64,000 nucleotides of DNA from SHAN690 sp041391765 (GCA_041391765.1 JAWKNJ010000020.1:1-64000), one strand, 5' to 3'; shown: positions 44,412-52,908, counted from the first letter of the stretch. The notes: a model not told the origin generated them from the sequence alone. Made by a program: numbers and translations.

Positions 44412-45209
44412 CTACTTTTCTTCCAAATACCTTTCCATCACCTTTCTATTGTGCTCTAAATGATGCAGTTGCAACTCAGCGGCTGGTGACTCAAATGGGT
44501 CAAGGGCCTTGACAATTTTCATGCGCAGGTCCAGCAATTCTTCTTTGTTCTTGCTTTCAGCATCCTTCACCATTTGAATTTTCACTAGCTCTTCCTGTGC
44601 GTTTTGCTTGGGGTTAAAAATCCCGTTCAACTCGGTGCACTGGTGGCAAATTCCTTTTTTATTGATTAGAGAACAGCGGTGCTCAAAAATGTCGGTCATT
44701 TTGGTGCGTGCCGTGTGCAGGTAATACTTCACCATCGCTTCGGTGTTGTCAATGATGGTCGCAATGTCCCTGACCTTAAACTCGTAAACCTCCTTTAATA
44801 GTAAGGTCAATTGCTGTTCCAATGGAAGTGACTTGGATACGCAGGTAAAGCAGAAGGAAATGTGCTCCCTGATCTCAAACTGACCCTGAGGTGAAGTCTG
44901 CCTGATGTGCATGGCTTCTTGGAAGAATTGTTGATTTTGAAGGGCGGCTTCCTTGCATATGTCGGTCGTGTTTTCGGTCCAGCGCTTTTTTGATTTCAAA
45001 AAGTCTCGAGCAAGGTTGCTGGCAATGGCAAAGACCCATGTTTTGGGCGTGGATTCACCTTTGAAACTTGCAAGATTCGAATGCGCCTTAATAAAAGTGT
45101 CTTGCACAATATCCTCCGTGTCCTGAACACTGGCTGTCATGCGCAGGATGTAGGATTTGAGTTGTCCTCTAAAAGCTTCGAATTCCTTGGTGAACTTATC
45201 TGTTGTCAT
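44412..45209 (-). CDS. ECF-type RNA polymerase sigma factor with Cys-rich C-terminal extension
   Basis: A 265-residue sigma-70 family factor. Region 2 reads FRGQLKSYILRMTASVQDTEDIVQDTFIKAHSNLASFKG, with TWVFAIASNLARDFLKSKKR. Region 4 reads LPLEQQLTLLLKEVYEFKVRDIATIIDNTEAMVKYYLHTARTKM. About 100 residues follow with a zinc-like cluster HRC-x8-C-HQC (EHRCSLINKKGICHQC) and a helical tail. The extra domain may act as a built-in anti-sigma-like sensor. No separate anti-sigma gene is adjacent. It is longer than ordinary ECF factors of 160-200 residues. Confidence 0.85.
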   Translation of the reverse strand: MTTDKFTKEFEAFRGQLKSYILRMTASVQDTEDIVQDTFIKAHSNLASFKGESTPKTWVFAIASNLARDFLKSKKRWTENTTDICKEAALQNQQFFQEAMHIRQTSPQGQFEIREHISFCFTCVSKSLPLEQQLTLLLKEVYEFKVRDIATIIDNTEAMVKYYLHTARTKMTDIFEHRCSLINKKGICHQCTELNGIFNPKQNAQEELVKIQMVKDAESKNKEELLDLRMKIVKALDPFESPAAELQLHHLEHNRKVMERYLEEK

Positions 45210-45239
45210 AGGTACGGATTAGGGCCTCGGTTCCCTGTA

Positions 45240-45365
45240 TTATCTACAGAACAATATGTGCTTGGCACGTTCTAGGAATTTTATGAGCCATTCCAGGCCA
45301 CCGTTTTGGCCAGCTATGCAGCCATCCAGACAGGTGTCGATAAAGACGCTGTTGCTAAAATTCAT
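45240..45365 (-). pseudogene. Truncated duplicate of the DHFR-like gene
   Basis: Reading leftwards from ATG 45365 gives 41 codons: NSVFIDTCLDGCIAGQNGGL then EWLIKFLE. They match the start of the DHFR-like protein at 43438 (NSVFIATSLDGYIADRNGGL then EWLDKIPD); about 80% of bases agree over roughly 75 by hand alignment, and similarity then ends. The rest of the gene is missing, so it is a remnant. Its ATG overlaps the stop of the small membrane-protein gene (ATGA), just as the intact copy overlaps its own upstream gene. Confidence 0.75.
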
Positions 45366-45547
45366 TGACGATCATTCTGCAAGCGTTTGATAAACTGACT
45401 CGTAAAATAGCCAAAACTCAACACTAGGAAAATCACGTTCACAATTCGAGCGAAGGGTGGAGCACCTTCTGGCCAAAGTTGTCCCAACAGGACAATAGCG
45501 TTGAGAATTAACAATGTGATCAAAAGGATCTTTGACTGGATTTTCAC
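45362..45547 (-). CDS. Small two-helix membrane protein
   Basis: A 61-residue protein with two hydrophobic segments: ILLITLLILNAIVLLGQLW (about 6-24) and IVNVIFLVLSFGYFTSQFI (about 35-53). Basic residues stand at both ends (MKIQSK, KRLQNDRQ), giving an N-in/C-in hairpin. Composition and ATG start support a real gene, but there is no recognisable family. Its stop overlaps the start of the DHFR-like remnant. Confidence 0.55.
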   Translation of the reverse strand: MKIQSKILLITLLILNAIVLLGQLWPEGAPPFARIVNVIFLVLSFGYFTSQFIKRLQNDRQ

Positions 45548-45621
45548 ACTCTATCTTGAATCGTCCAAGGTAGTGTGAATTAGAAAATCGCGATCAAGAT
45601 TTCAACGGTTCGATCGGAAAT

Positions 45622-46167
45622 TCAGCCAACCGCTTTCCTCGCCTGCACCAAGTGTCGTTGGTTATGGTAAATCACCACACGAAAGGTGTCACCCATGCGC
45701 AAGGTGAGCCACTTAGAAATGCTGATGTTGGTTTTCGTTTTGCGCATGTCCACCGTTCGGGCGCGGGTGAGCAAGTCGAGCATTTGGTGCTGCTGGCGAA
45801 TGAACTTGCCTACCACCTTGGTGTCCAATTTACTTCCCACCGGATTCATGCTTTTGAAGGCGTTCATCTTATTAAGCTTTTCTCTCGGAGATACGCTTTG
45901 AGCAAAGTACTCGCCCAACCAGCTGCTTTTGAAAAGGTGGTTTTCGTTCACTTTTTTAGCTCCGTTCAAACATCGCGAGATTTCAGGTAGGTAGAAATCT
46001 CCGTAACGATTCAAGTGTTCCAAACATTCCAACGCGCTCCATTTTTCCGGAGTGGCCTTTTTGTTCAGGGTTTCCGAATCGAGCTGAGCCAATTCTTCGG
46101 CCTGGTTTAAAACGTCCTTGGTTTTTGCAATTAATTCGTCAATGAGTTCTCTGTTGGTTGCTTTCAT
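45622..46167 (-). CDS. DinB-like (DinB_2) family protein
   Basis: A 181-residue four-helix bundle protein of the DinB/YfiT metalloenzyme class. Likely metal-binding histidines stand in WSALECLEHLNRYGDFYLPEI (His in helix 2) and in IYHNQRHLVQARKAV near the C-terminus (HNxxH). The fold is used by thiol-dependent transferases, for example with bacillithiol; the activity here is unknown. It stands alone between the small membrane protein and the Crp/Fnr regulator, all on the minus strand. Confidence 0.88.
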   Translation of the reverse strand: MKATNRELIDELIAKTKDVLNQAEELAQLDSETLNKKATPEKWSALECLEHLNRYGDFYLPEISRCLNGAKKVNENHLFKSSWLGEYFAQSVSPREKLNKMNAFKSMNPVGSKLDTKVVGKFIRQQHQMLDLLTRARTVDMRKTKTNISISKWLTLRMGDTFRVVIYHNQRHLVQARKAVG

Positions 46168-46199
46168 TCAATGATGTTTGGTGGCCCATTCAGTCTATA

Positions 46200-46237
46200 C
46201 TTCGACCATCTGCCTGTGGCGGAGCTCAGCACGACTG
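46200..46237. repeat. Possible intergenic repeat of the CTTCGAC...GCTCAGCAC type
   Basis: CTTCGAC at its left end and GCTCAGCACGACTG at its right resemble the short palindrome-prone sequences scattered between genes in many Bacteroidota genomes (CTTCGACT-n-GCTCAGCAC). Only one copy is seen in this window, and it is split by a 14-base insert relative to the remembered form. It lies in the 132-base gap between the DinB-like and Crp/Fnr genes. Confidence 0.3.
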
Positions 46238-46299
46238 AATATTGCGTGTTTCATGACGACAAACTTGCGGCTATCGAATTCCATAAACCTTGACTCAAA

Positions 46300-46836
46300 T
46301 CAAGATTTTTTGAGTCTTGAAAGCGTCTCCGGTGACATCCGCAAATAGGAGGCAATGTGCTTGTGCGGAATTTCCTGAAACACCTGTGGACTGCGCGCCA
46401 ACACGCGTTCGTATCTTTCCTTCGGAGAAGATGTAAGAATATCACGCTCCCGCTCAAACTGCTGCAAGATCAGTTGCTCAAGCATGAACTGCCAAAGGTT
46501 CATCACTTCGGGTTTTGACTCAACAAGTTTCATGAAATCTGCCTTCGTTACGTATTGCAATTCACATTTCTTGAGCGCTTGTATGTAAAGTGAAGTGGGT
46601 TTTTCGCTGATGTAGCTGTCCAGAGAAACGATCAGGTTTTCAGGATAGGCGAGCCGGATGGTGTGTTCCTCAAACCCATCTTGCACATAAGCGCGCAGGG
46701 TTCCCTCCTTCACGTAGTACAAGTTGGTGTTCACCTCGCCTTGAACGATCAGGTATTGATTGCGCTTCAGACTTATGTCTCCACGCCAGATAACAGCTTC
46801 ATCAATGAAGTTTTTCAGTTGATCAACCGGATTCAT
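46300..46836 (-). CDS. Crp/Fnr-type transcriptional regulator
   Basis: A 178-residue regulator. The cyclic-nucleotide-binding fold occupies residues 15-110 (KRNQYLIVQGEVNTNLYYVKEGTLRAYV, with FEEHTIRLAYPENLIVS) and lacks the Arg-Ala phosphate-binding motif of true CRP, so it probably binds another signal or none. The C-terminal helix-turn-helix is IPHKHIASYLRMSPETLSRLKK. Common in Bacteroidota as stress or cysteine-type Crp proteins. It is divergent from the DoxX-like gene across a 220-base gap full of inverted repeats. Confidence 0.88.
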   Translation of the reverse strand: MNPVDQLKNFIDEAVIWRGDISLKRNQYLIVQGEVNTNLYYVKEGTLRAYVQDGFEEHTIRLAYPENLIVSLDSYISEKPTSLYIQALKKCELQYVTKADFMKLVESKPEVMNLWQFMLEQLILQQFERERDILTSSPKERYERVLARSPQVFQEIPHKHIASYLRMSPETLSRLKKS

Positions 46837-46848
46837 TGGTTAGTACAA

Positions 46849-46964
46849 AGTGATTAGTGATTGGGTTGTGCCATCAATATTAATGAGAGCATTGGATTTA
46901 CTCAATGTTCTTTTTGAATGGCAGATATTGATTATGCACAGCGATTAACCAATCACTAATAACT
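46849..46964. repeat. Inverted repeat pair between the Crp/Fnr and DoxX-like genes
   Basis: AGTGATTAGTGATTGGGTT (46849-46867) and AACCAATCACTAATAACT (46947-46964) are inverted copies agreeing at about 16 of 18 positions. About 80 bases of AT-rich sequence separate them. They could be regulator sites or the arms of a hairpin; the Crp/Fnr start lies just to the left. Confidence 0.4.
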
Positions 46965-46965
46965 A

Positions 46966-46986
46966 TAACGATGCAGAGCATCGTTA
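46966..46986. promoter_or_regulatory. Perfect dyad TAACGATGC-AGA-GCATCGTTA
   Basis: Two 9-base arms are exact complements around AGA. Directly after it GTTAAC occurs twice (46983-46988 and 46994-46999). The site lies about 40 bases upstream of the -7 element of the DoxX-like gene, where an activator or repressor would bind. It could instead belong to the divergent Crp/Fnr gene. Confidence 0.45.
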
Positions 46987-47025
46987 ACGGCCTGTTAACC
47001 GATTTTCAACCTATGCTTGCACCAC

Positions 47026-47033
47026 TATTTTTG
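47026..47033 (+). promoter_or_regulatory. Putative -7 element of the DoxX-like/permease/tpiA unit
   Basis: TATTTTTG is an exact TAnnTTTG match 25 bases before the ATG at 47059. Nineteen bases upstream stands TTTTC at 47003-47007, a weak -33 candidate. Confidence 0.4.
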
Positions 47034-47058
47034 CGAATCAGGAACTAAAACCGCTTCC

Positions 47059-48399
47059 ATGTTAACACGTATTTCGAGATTGCTTGTCGGTTCGCTCTTC
47101 ATTGTGAGTGGACTCATTAAGGCAAACGACCCCATCGGGTTCAGCTACAAACTCAATGACTACTTTGCTCCGGGTGTATTCAACATGCCATGGCTGGATA
47201 GCATAGCCTTGGAATTGGCCATTTTGGCTTGTGTGGCGGAGATCGTGTTGGGGGTGGCCATCCTGTTTGGAGCGCGGATGAAGCTGGCCTCATGGTCGTT
47301 GCTCATCCTCATGATTTTCTTCATGTTTTTAACTGGTTATACCGCTGTTGCGAACTGGTTGTTCGATAATTACGAAAGCGGAACTACCAAGATGGTGGAA
47401 GGAATTTTTGGATTCGTGATTCGTGAAGACTACAGCTACATGAAAGACTGCGGATGTTTTGGCGATGCCATCAAATTGGATCCTTGGGAGTCGTTCCTGA
47501 AAGATGTGATACTGATGGTATTCACAGTGATCATTTTCATCAAGCGCAAAACCATACGGCCTGGTGACATGAAGGCTGACTTGATCAACTTAGGTATTGC
47601 ATTGGTATTGGTTGCAGGGTTTTCCTTGGGAGCCGTGAGCTGGGCATTTCCGATTTGGTTTTCCATTGTGGTGTTCGGAGTGCTGCTGGGAATCAAGATG
47701 TTCCTGAAAGCGGACTACAAAGACTGGGTCATGGCTGGAGCCGCAACGATTCTCACCACATGGTTTTGTATTCACTGCATCAATCACTTACCCATCAAAG
47801 ACTTCCGTCCTTACCGTGTAGGAAACAACATCAGTGAATTAAAAGAGTGTCCACCGGATGCACCCCAAGATGTGTATGAGGATACGTGGTTTTATAAAGT
47901 CAACGGAGTGGTAGGCGAGTACACCACAGCACAAGAACCTTGGAACATGGAAGGTGCCGAGTTTGTGGATCGCGAAACCAAGTTAATCTCCAAAGGATTC
48001 GAACCACCCATTCATGATTTCATTTTGGAGGACATGGATGGAATGGATATGACTGAGGATATTCTAGCTGAGGAGTATGTTTTTCTTGTGGTTACCTATG
48101 ACATCGCCCATGCGGATGAAGACGCTCAGGCTAATTTGAATGCACTGTACGATGCAGCTAACAACGATGGCGGACCATACATGTATGCCTTGGCGGCCAG
48201 TGTTTACAATGAAATTGAACCATTCAAACACAAGCATCAAAACATGTTTGACTACCTGACGGCTGATGCAACCATGCTGAAAACGATTATCCGAGCTAAC
48301 CCCGGTATAGTTTTGTTGAATAAGGGAACCGTGGTGGCCAAGTGGCACCACAACGACCTTCCTTCGTATGAAGAGATCAAGGCAGACTATATCCATTAA
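47059..48399 (+). CDS. BT_3928-like DoxX-family membrane protein
   Basis: A 446-residue integral membrane protein. The N-terminal 140 residues form a DoxX/MauE-like four-helix unit (LLVGSLFIVSGLIKANDPIGFSYKL, then ASWSLLILMIFFMFLTGY) with a reactive-looking DCGCFG motif. Three or more further helices follow and then a soluble C-terminal domain of about 200 residues that resembles a thioredoxin-like fold without CxxC. ATG 47059 is chosen; an upstream ATG at 47017 gives a non-hydrophobic leader that overlaps the promoter. In Bacteroidota it is regularly followed by the ABC permease and tpiA, as here. Confidence 0.82.
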   Translation: MLTRISRLLVGSLFIVSGLIKANDPIGFSYKLNDYFAPGVFNMPWLDSIALELAILACVAEIVLGVAILFGARMKLASWSLLILMIFFMFLTGYTAVANWLFDNYESGTTKMVEGIFGFVIREDYSYMKDCGCFGDAIKLDPWESFLKDVILMVFTVIIFIKRKTIRPGDMKADLINLGIALVLVAGFSLGAVSWAFPIWFSIVVFGVLLGIKMFLKADYKDWVMAGAATILTTWFCIHCINHLPIKDFRPYRVGNNISELKECPPDAPQDVYEDTWFYKVNGVVGEYTTAQEPWNMEGAEFVDRETKLISKGFEPPIHDFILEDMDGMDMTEDILAEEYVFLVVTYDIAHADEDAQANLNALYDAANNDGGPYMYALAASVYNEIEPFKHKHQNMFDYLTADATMLKTIIRANPGIVLLNKGTVVAKWHHNDLPSYEEIKADYIH

Positions 48400-48402
48400 A
48401 AA

Positions 48403-49467
48403 TTGCTAGGCTCGGCCAGCATAGGCCGGGCTGCACTGCAGGCCGCATTGACGCTGCTGGGCATCACCATCGTGATGTTTCTCCTGTTCAGCGTTTTGCC
48501 CGGTGACCCTGCACGGTTGATGGCGGGTCGCCATGCCAATGACGATCAGGTAGAATTGATTCGTAAGGACATGGGGTTGGATCAGCCCGTTCCGGTTCAA
48601 TTTGCTTATTTCCTCAATGATCTGAGTCCATTTGCATTTGTTAGGGAGGAAAAGACCATGAGCGATTGGGAAGTGCTCGTTGACGTACCGATTGGTGAGA
48701 CACATATGGTGTTGAAATGGCCGTATTTCAGAAGATCATACGTGAACGGAGTGAAGGTTGGTGACTTGATCAAGGAGGGGTTTCCTGAAACATTCGTATT
48801 AGCGATAAGTGCCATTTTCGTGGCCTTGTTGATCGGAATCCCCCTCGGAATAAAAGGTGCCCGAAATCCAGGTTCGTGGATTGATCAAGGGATTTCAATC
48901 ATGAGCTCAGCAGGATTAGCCGTGCCATCCTTTTTACTTGCCATTTTGATCGGGTGGGTGTTTGGATACCTGCTCAGCGACTATACAGGTCTCAAAATGA
49001 CGGGAAGCCTGTTCACATACGATGTGTACCAAGGAAAGGAAGTACTGACCCTGCAAAACATTGTATTGCCTGCGCTCACCCTTTCGATTCGTCCTATATG
49101 TGTGATGAGCCAATTGATGCGTGAGTCAATGACCACTGTTTTATCTGCGGATTACATTCGAACCGCACGCGCCAAGGGCTTGAAAGAGGATGATGTGATC
49201 TACAAGCACGCGCTGATCAATGCCCTAAGTCCAACGGTGACGGCTTCAGCTACATGGCTTGCGGCCTTATTGGCCGGTTCGGTGTTCGTGGAGTACGTGT
49301 TTGGCTGGAACGGCTTGGGGCAGGTCATAGTGAAGGCAATCGAGTTTCAAGACTTTCCGGTTATCATTGGATTGACACTCGTAATCTCGCTTTCCTTCGT
49401 TGTGATCAATTGGCTACTAACCTTCATTTATCCCATGCTTGACCCGCGTCTGAGGACAGGGAATTGA
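48403..49467 (+). CDS. ABC transporter permease (DppB/OppB type)
   Basis: A 354-residue permease with about six membrane segments. The family N-terminus TLLGITIVMFLLFSVLPGDPARLM is typical, and the cytoplasmic coupling loop is EAA-like: MRESMTTVLSADYIRTARAKGLKEDDVIYKHALINALSPTVTA. Such proteins import peptides or nickel with partner subunits. No ATPase, binding protein or second permease is adjacent, so partners must be elsewhere. The start is TTG at 48403, 3 bases after the previous stop; it lies 23 bases before tpiA. Confidence 0.9.
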   Translation: MLGSASIGRAALQAALTLLGITIVMFLLFSVLPGDPARLMAGRHANDDQVELIRKDMGLDQPVPVQFAYFLNDLSPFAFVREEKTMSDWEVLVDVPIGETHMVLKWPYFRRSYVNGVKVGDLIKEGFPETFVLAISAIFVALLIGIPLGIKGARNPGSWIDQGISIMSSAGLAVPSFLLAILIGWVFGYLLSDYTGLKMTGSLFTYDVYQGKEVLTLQNIVLPALTLSIRPICVMSQLMRESMTTVLSADYIRTARAKGLKEDDVIYKHALINALSPTVTASATWLAALLAGSVFVEYVFGWNGLGQVIVKAIEFQDFPVIIGLTLVISLSFVVINWLLTFIYPMLDPRLRTGN

Positions 49468-49490
49468 GCAGTGCATAGTATCATTGCACC

Positions 49491-50252
49491 ATGCGAAAGA
49501 AATTGGTTGCCGGTAACTGGAAAATGAACCTCGATTGGAACGAGGCGATGACCCTCATGGCCGAGGTGGCAAAAGCAATGGAAGGAATTGACAACGGACC
49601 TGATGTAGCATTGTTTCCGCCCTTTCCATACCTGCGTCATTTTCATGAATTTTTGAAAGACAAAGGTTCTGCTGTTGAAGTTGGTGCACAAGACTGTTCA
49701 GCTCACAAGTCTGGTGCTTATACGGGTGAGATAAGTGCTTCCATGATCAAATCGCTTGGCGCGAAGTATTGCATCATCGGTCATAGCGAGAGAAGGCAAT
49801 ACCATCGGGAAAGTTCTGATGTACTGGCCAGCAAAGTCATATTGGCCTTGGAAAATGGCCTGACTCCCATATTCTGCGTTGGCGAAACGCTTCAGGAGCG
49901 CGAGGATGAAAATCAAACGTTTGTCATAGACCAACAGATGGACGGAGCATTGTTCGAGCTTAGTCCCGAAGACTTTTCAAAGCTGATCATTGCCTACGAA
50001 CCCGTCTGGGCCATTGGCACGGGAATGACGGCTACGTCAGAGCAAGCGCAAGACATGCACGAATTTATTCGAGCGTTGGTACAAGGGAAATATGGAAAGG
50101 CAGTGGCGGATCAATGTAGCATTCTATACGGGGGCAGTATAAAGCCGGACAATGCCGCTAAAATATTCTCCCAACCTGATGTAGATGGCGGACTTATTGG
50201 CGGGGCTTCGTTGAAAGTCGCGGATTTTATGGAGATTGTGAGGGCGACTTGA
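49491..50252 (+). CDS. tpiA: Triosephosphate isomerase
   Basis: Glycolytic enzyme interconverting dihydroxyacetone phosphate and glyceraldehyde 3-phosphate. The protein has 253 residues: AGNWKMN (catalytic Lys), IIGHSERRQ (catalytic His), AYEPVWAIGTG (catalytic Glu) and ILYGGSIKPDNA with GGLIGGASLK (phosphate-binding loops). The ATG is clear. It closes the conserved DoxX-permease-tpiA set and faces, tail to tail, the accessory island that begins 18 bases further on. Confidence 0.97.
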   Translation: MRKKLVAGNWKMNLDWNEAMTLMAEVAKAMEGIDNGPDVALFPPFPYLRHFHEFLKDKGSAVEVGAQDCSAHKSGAYTGEISASMIKSLGAKYCIIGHSERRQYHRESSDVLASKVILALENGLTPIFCVGETLQEREDENQTFVIDQQMDGALFELSPEDFSKLIIAYEPVWAIGTGMTATSEQAQDMHEFIRALVQGKYGKAVADQCSILYGGSIKPDNAAKIFSQPDVDGGLIGGASLKVADFMEIVRAT

Positions 50253-50269
50253 TAGCCTCAGGATTGAGC

Positions 50270-51778
50270 CTATTCGCCAATTGGCACTGACATCAATTTA
50301 GGTTGAGCTCGAGTAGAGTAATAGTCAATGTAGTAGCTTTCGTAGCCAAGGATTTTTAATAGAACCTTATTAAATAGTGTTTGTGAGGCTCGTCTCAATC
50401 GAACTGATTCTCTGACTTTTTTGTCATTGGTCGGATCGAAGGATCCATGCATTAACTTATTTCTTTCAGTAAGAGCCTTTTTTTCAACCGCCCCAATTTC
50501 TATTATTAGTTCTTTGAACAATAATTGAAGCTTACTTCTCACACCACTTTCAAGAGATGAGTTTGCAATGCGACTTACAATTCGGTCAACATCTTTCGTT
50601 TTAACTTTCGCTTGAATGAGCCTGGTTCGGATAGATTGCAGTTCCGATCCTATAAGCATCTGAAATTCGGAAGGATCAACAATGTGTTGATTTTGAAAAT
50701 TGTCTTCGTCAAGGAAATTGTTAGCAATGACCTCCAAAGCGTTAAAGATTGTAGGTGTGCTCATTTCAAAATGAACCGTATACGAGTGCCAATAATAGCT
50801 TAACGCGAGATTTAGACTTAATTCTTTACGAAGAATAATATACTCCTTAAGTAGCTTCTTAAAGATCGACTCAAATTGTAGAGCATTTCGTGGACTGCGC
50901 AATGGTATGGGCATCCATTGATTTTCATTACACAATTTCTTTGCATCCACTCCAAATAGATTGTGATACTCGGCACCTATTATGTTAAACTTTCGATCAT
51001 ATCTGCTGTTGCCAATTAAAGTCAATTTGGTTCCCATGAAAAAGCCAAGAAGCTCTCGAATTGAATCTCTCACTGATTTAGGGGGAATTCCTCCTGAGTC
51101 CATGCGATATTCTAGGCCGATTTTGCTGGCCCAGAAGGGTTTCTTTTTGGAATCATTATGAATACGAAATGCAATAACACGATATTCCTCGAATTCGATT
51201 TGGAGATGGTCTTTCCCGCCAGCGATTCCTCCATTACTTGAAATTTTTATTGATCCCAAGTCCCCATTCCATTTATGCTCGTAGACGTGTGTATTCTTAG
51301 TTTGAGAGGGTCGGGGAAAGAAAAAATCATTTTCTGCGCAGATCATCCACTCTCGTAGAATGTGTAACTGCTTCAAATGTGAATCATGAAAAATGTCGAT
51401 TTCGTCAACCATGAGGTTGATTTTGACTGGTAAAAGTGGTCTGATCGCTATGGTTTCCTCATGACCAAATGCTACCCCAGTCATTCGACAATTATAACCG
51501 GGAATGTTGGTTTTTGCATTTATTTCTTCGTCACGCAGAAAAACACCATCTATAAGTTCATGCTTCAACTGTAAGTCTTTATGGTTTGAGACTAATCCGG
51601 ATAACGTAGCCTCAATGTTAAAGTCATCACCACGTTGAAAGGTTATTTGATAACTAGAATTTTCCGAGTAGGAATCATTGACAAACGTAATTCCATGAAA
51701 AGTCATTTCATGGTTCCACTCCCATTCAACAAAGTCGAAGTAATTTTCAAAGGAGCTTTGCATTCGATCTGTCTTCAT
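50270..51778 (-). CDS. Hypothetical protein with C-terminal HEPN-like domain
   Basis: A 502-residue soluble protein, not a family I can name. The N-terminal 280 residues are mixed alpha/beta with repeated short acidic motifs. From about residue 310 it becomes helical, with LKEYIILRKELSLNLALSYYWHSY, FNALEVIANNFL and, at about 458-466, ERNKLMHGS. This RX4H motif sits in a helix with the preceding long helices, the arrangement of HEPN ribonucleases (ApeA-like and abortive-infection proteins). It lies 2 bases behind its upstream partner gene, so the two are co-expressed. An RNase role in defence is an inference. No signal peptide or transmembrane segment. Confidence 0.7.
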   Translation of the reverse strand: MKTDRMQSSFENYFDFVEWEWNHEMTFHGITFVNDSYSENSSYQITFQRGDDFNIEATLSGLVSNHKDLQLKHELIDGVFLRDEEINAKTNIPGYNCRMTGVAFGHEETIAIRPLLPVKINLMVDEIDIFHDSHLKQLHILREWMICAENDFFFPRPSQTKNTHVYEHKWNGDLGSIKISSNGGIAGGKDHLQIEFEEYRVIAFRIHNDSKKKPFWASKIGLEYRMDSGGIPPKSVRDSIRELLGFFMGTKLTLIGNSRYDRKFNIIGAEYHNLFGVDAKKLCNENQWMPIPLRSPRNALQFESIFKKLLKEYIILRKELSLNLALSYYWHSYTVHFEMSTPTIFNALEVIANNFLDEDNFQNQHIVDPSEFQMLIGSELQSIRTRLIQAKVKTKDVDRIVSRIANSSLESGVRSKLQLLFKELIIEIGAVEKKALTERNKLMHGSFDPTNDKKVRESVRLRRASQTLFNKVLLKILGYESYYIDYYSTRAQPKLMSVPIGE

Positions 51779-51780
51779 GA

Positions 51781-52833
51781 TTAGCGAAGAATTCTCACGA
51801 TTTCTCCGAGCAGTTGATCAAGTGAAGCTTTAAAATCAACTTGCGTCTCATTGGGCAAAACCTCTTTTTTTCTGATAAGAGAATGTAGATGGCCATCACA
51901 AATTTTTCTGGAAAACGAATCGAGGTTTCTCATCGCTTCTCTAAAGCTCTTAACGTTTCCATCACTTTTATATTCCGAGCTTACCATTTTGAAGTTCTCT
52001 GCATTGAAAACTGGTGGAACATGATCAATAATTGCCCTGACCAAAAATGCCACTGCATAGTAGTTTTTATTTTGGAATGAAGAGTTTAACTCGGTGCATA
52101 GTTGAATCAGCTTTTGCATGTCGAACCGCTGATTTGTTATTGCCTTTAGTTCGTTTAGTCGAAACTCGTTAACATAGAGATTGGTGCCTAAGGCCGTTAA
52201 GGCGAGGTTTGTATGGAGTGCAATGTCTTGAAAGTCATCAGTAGAAAGTTCACTATAGGATTCGATTTGCCTCAGGGTCTCTATTGAATCGCTCTTTTTG
52301 TTATGATATGAAGCAAGAAGTTGCTCTATTGATTCGAATTGAACATAGAAGTCTATGGTTTCTGGCCGGTTTATCCCAAGGGTTTGCCAGCCAACCTTGC
52401 TATCATTTTTACTTTTTCTATCTGAAAATCGTCCGAGTTTGTCACCAAGTTCAAGTGAAAGTCGCAACAATGATTCATCAACAGCGATTTTTGAAGCAAT
52501 TTGGCTGACATCAAGTTCAGTCACTTTACCTTTTTCCATTATTAAGGCTCTTGTGCAATTCGCAAACTTGTCCAAAGCACTGAGTACATCTTTCTCCATT
52601 CCAATTGCAATCAGTCCATCAAGGGTAATTCTAGTTGCCTCATCTGTTATCAACTCTCGGTTGATTTTTAGCGGTAAGTATTTTGGACCCGTATGTGGTA
52701 GGGTTTTGATTCTCAATTCCATATACTCAGGATAATTAGAGGTGTCCCTTAATATCGACCAAGCCGTCTTTAGCCAATGGATGTCGTTTTTAGTCAGACT
52801 TTTAACAGTACTAGATTCTACTTCCGTATTCAT
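51781..52833 (-). CDS. Hypothetical protein, partner of the HEPN-like protein
   Basis: A 350-residue, mostly helical soluble protein. The C-terminal 120 residues contain KLIQLCTELNSSFQNKNYYAVAFLVRAIIDHVPPVFN and, near the end, RKICDGHLHSLIRKKEVLPNE, which holds an RX5H motif (R-KICDG-H). I recall similar C-terminal modules in proteins from defence and accessory regions, but not a named family. It is the first gene of a two-gene unit. The region has lower GC than the coiled-coil gene upstream, so the two may have different origins. Confidence 0.7.
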   Translation of the reverse strand: MNTEVESSTVKSLTKNDIHWLKTAWSILRDTSNYPEYMELRIKTLPHTGPKYLPLKINRELITDEATRITLDGLIAIGMEKDVLSALDKFANCTRALIMEKGKVTELDVSQIASKIAVDESLLRLSLELGDKLGRFSDRKSKNDSKVGWQTLGINRPETIDFYVQFESIEQLLASYHNKKSDSIETLRQIESYSELSTDDFQDIALHTNLALTALGTNLYVNEFRLNELKAITNQRFDMQKLIQLCTELNSSFQNKNYYAVAFLVRAIIDHVPPVFNAENFKMVSSEYKSDGNVKSFREAMRNLDSFSRKICDGHLHSLIRKKEVLPNETQVDFKASLDQLLGEIVRILR

Positions 52834-52908
52834 CGCTTTGAAAGGTCAAATGCTTATTCCGCATGAAATATACTAATCGCTCTGTCCACGCAGAAAAGAA
52901 ATCGTGGC

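Noticed and set aside
46246..46290. Short minus-strand peptide frame starting MEFDSRK
   Set aside because: About 29 codons, no family, overlapping a probable intergenic repeat.
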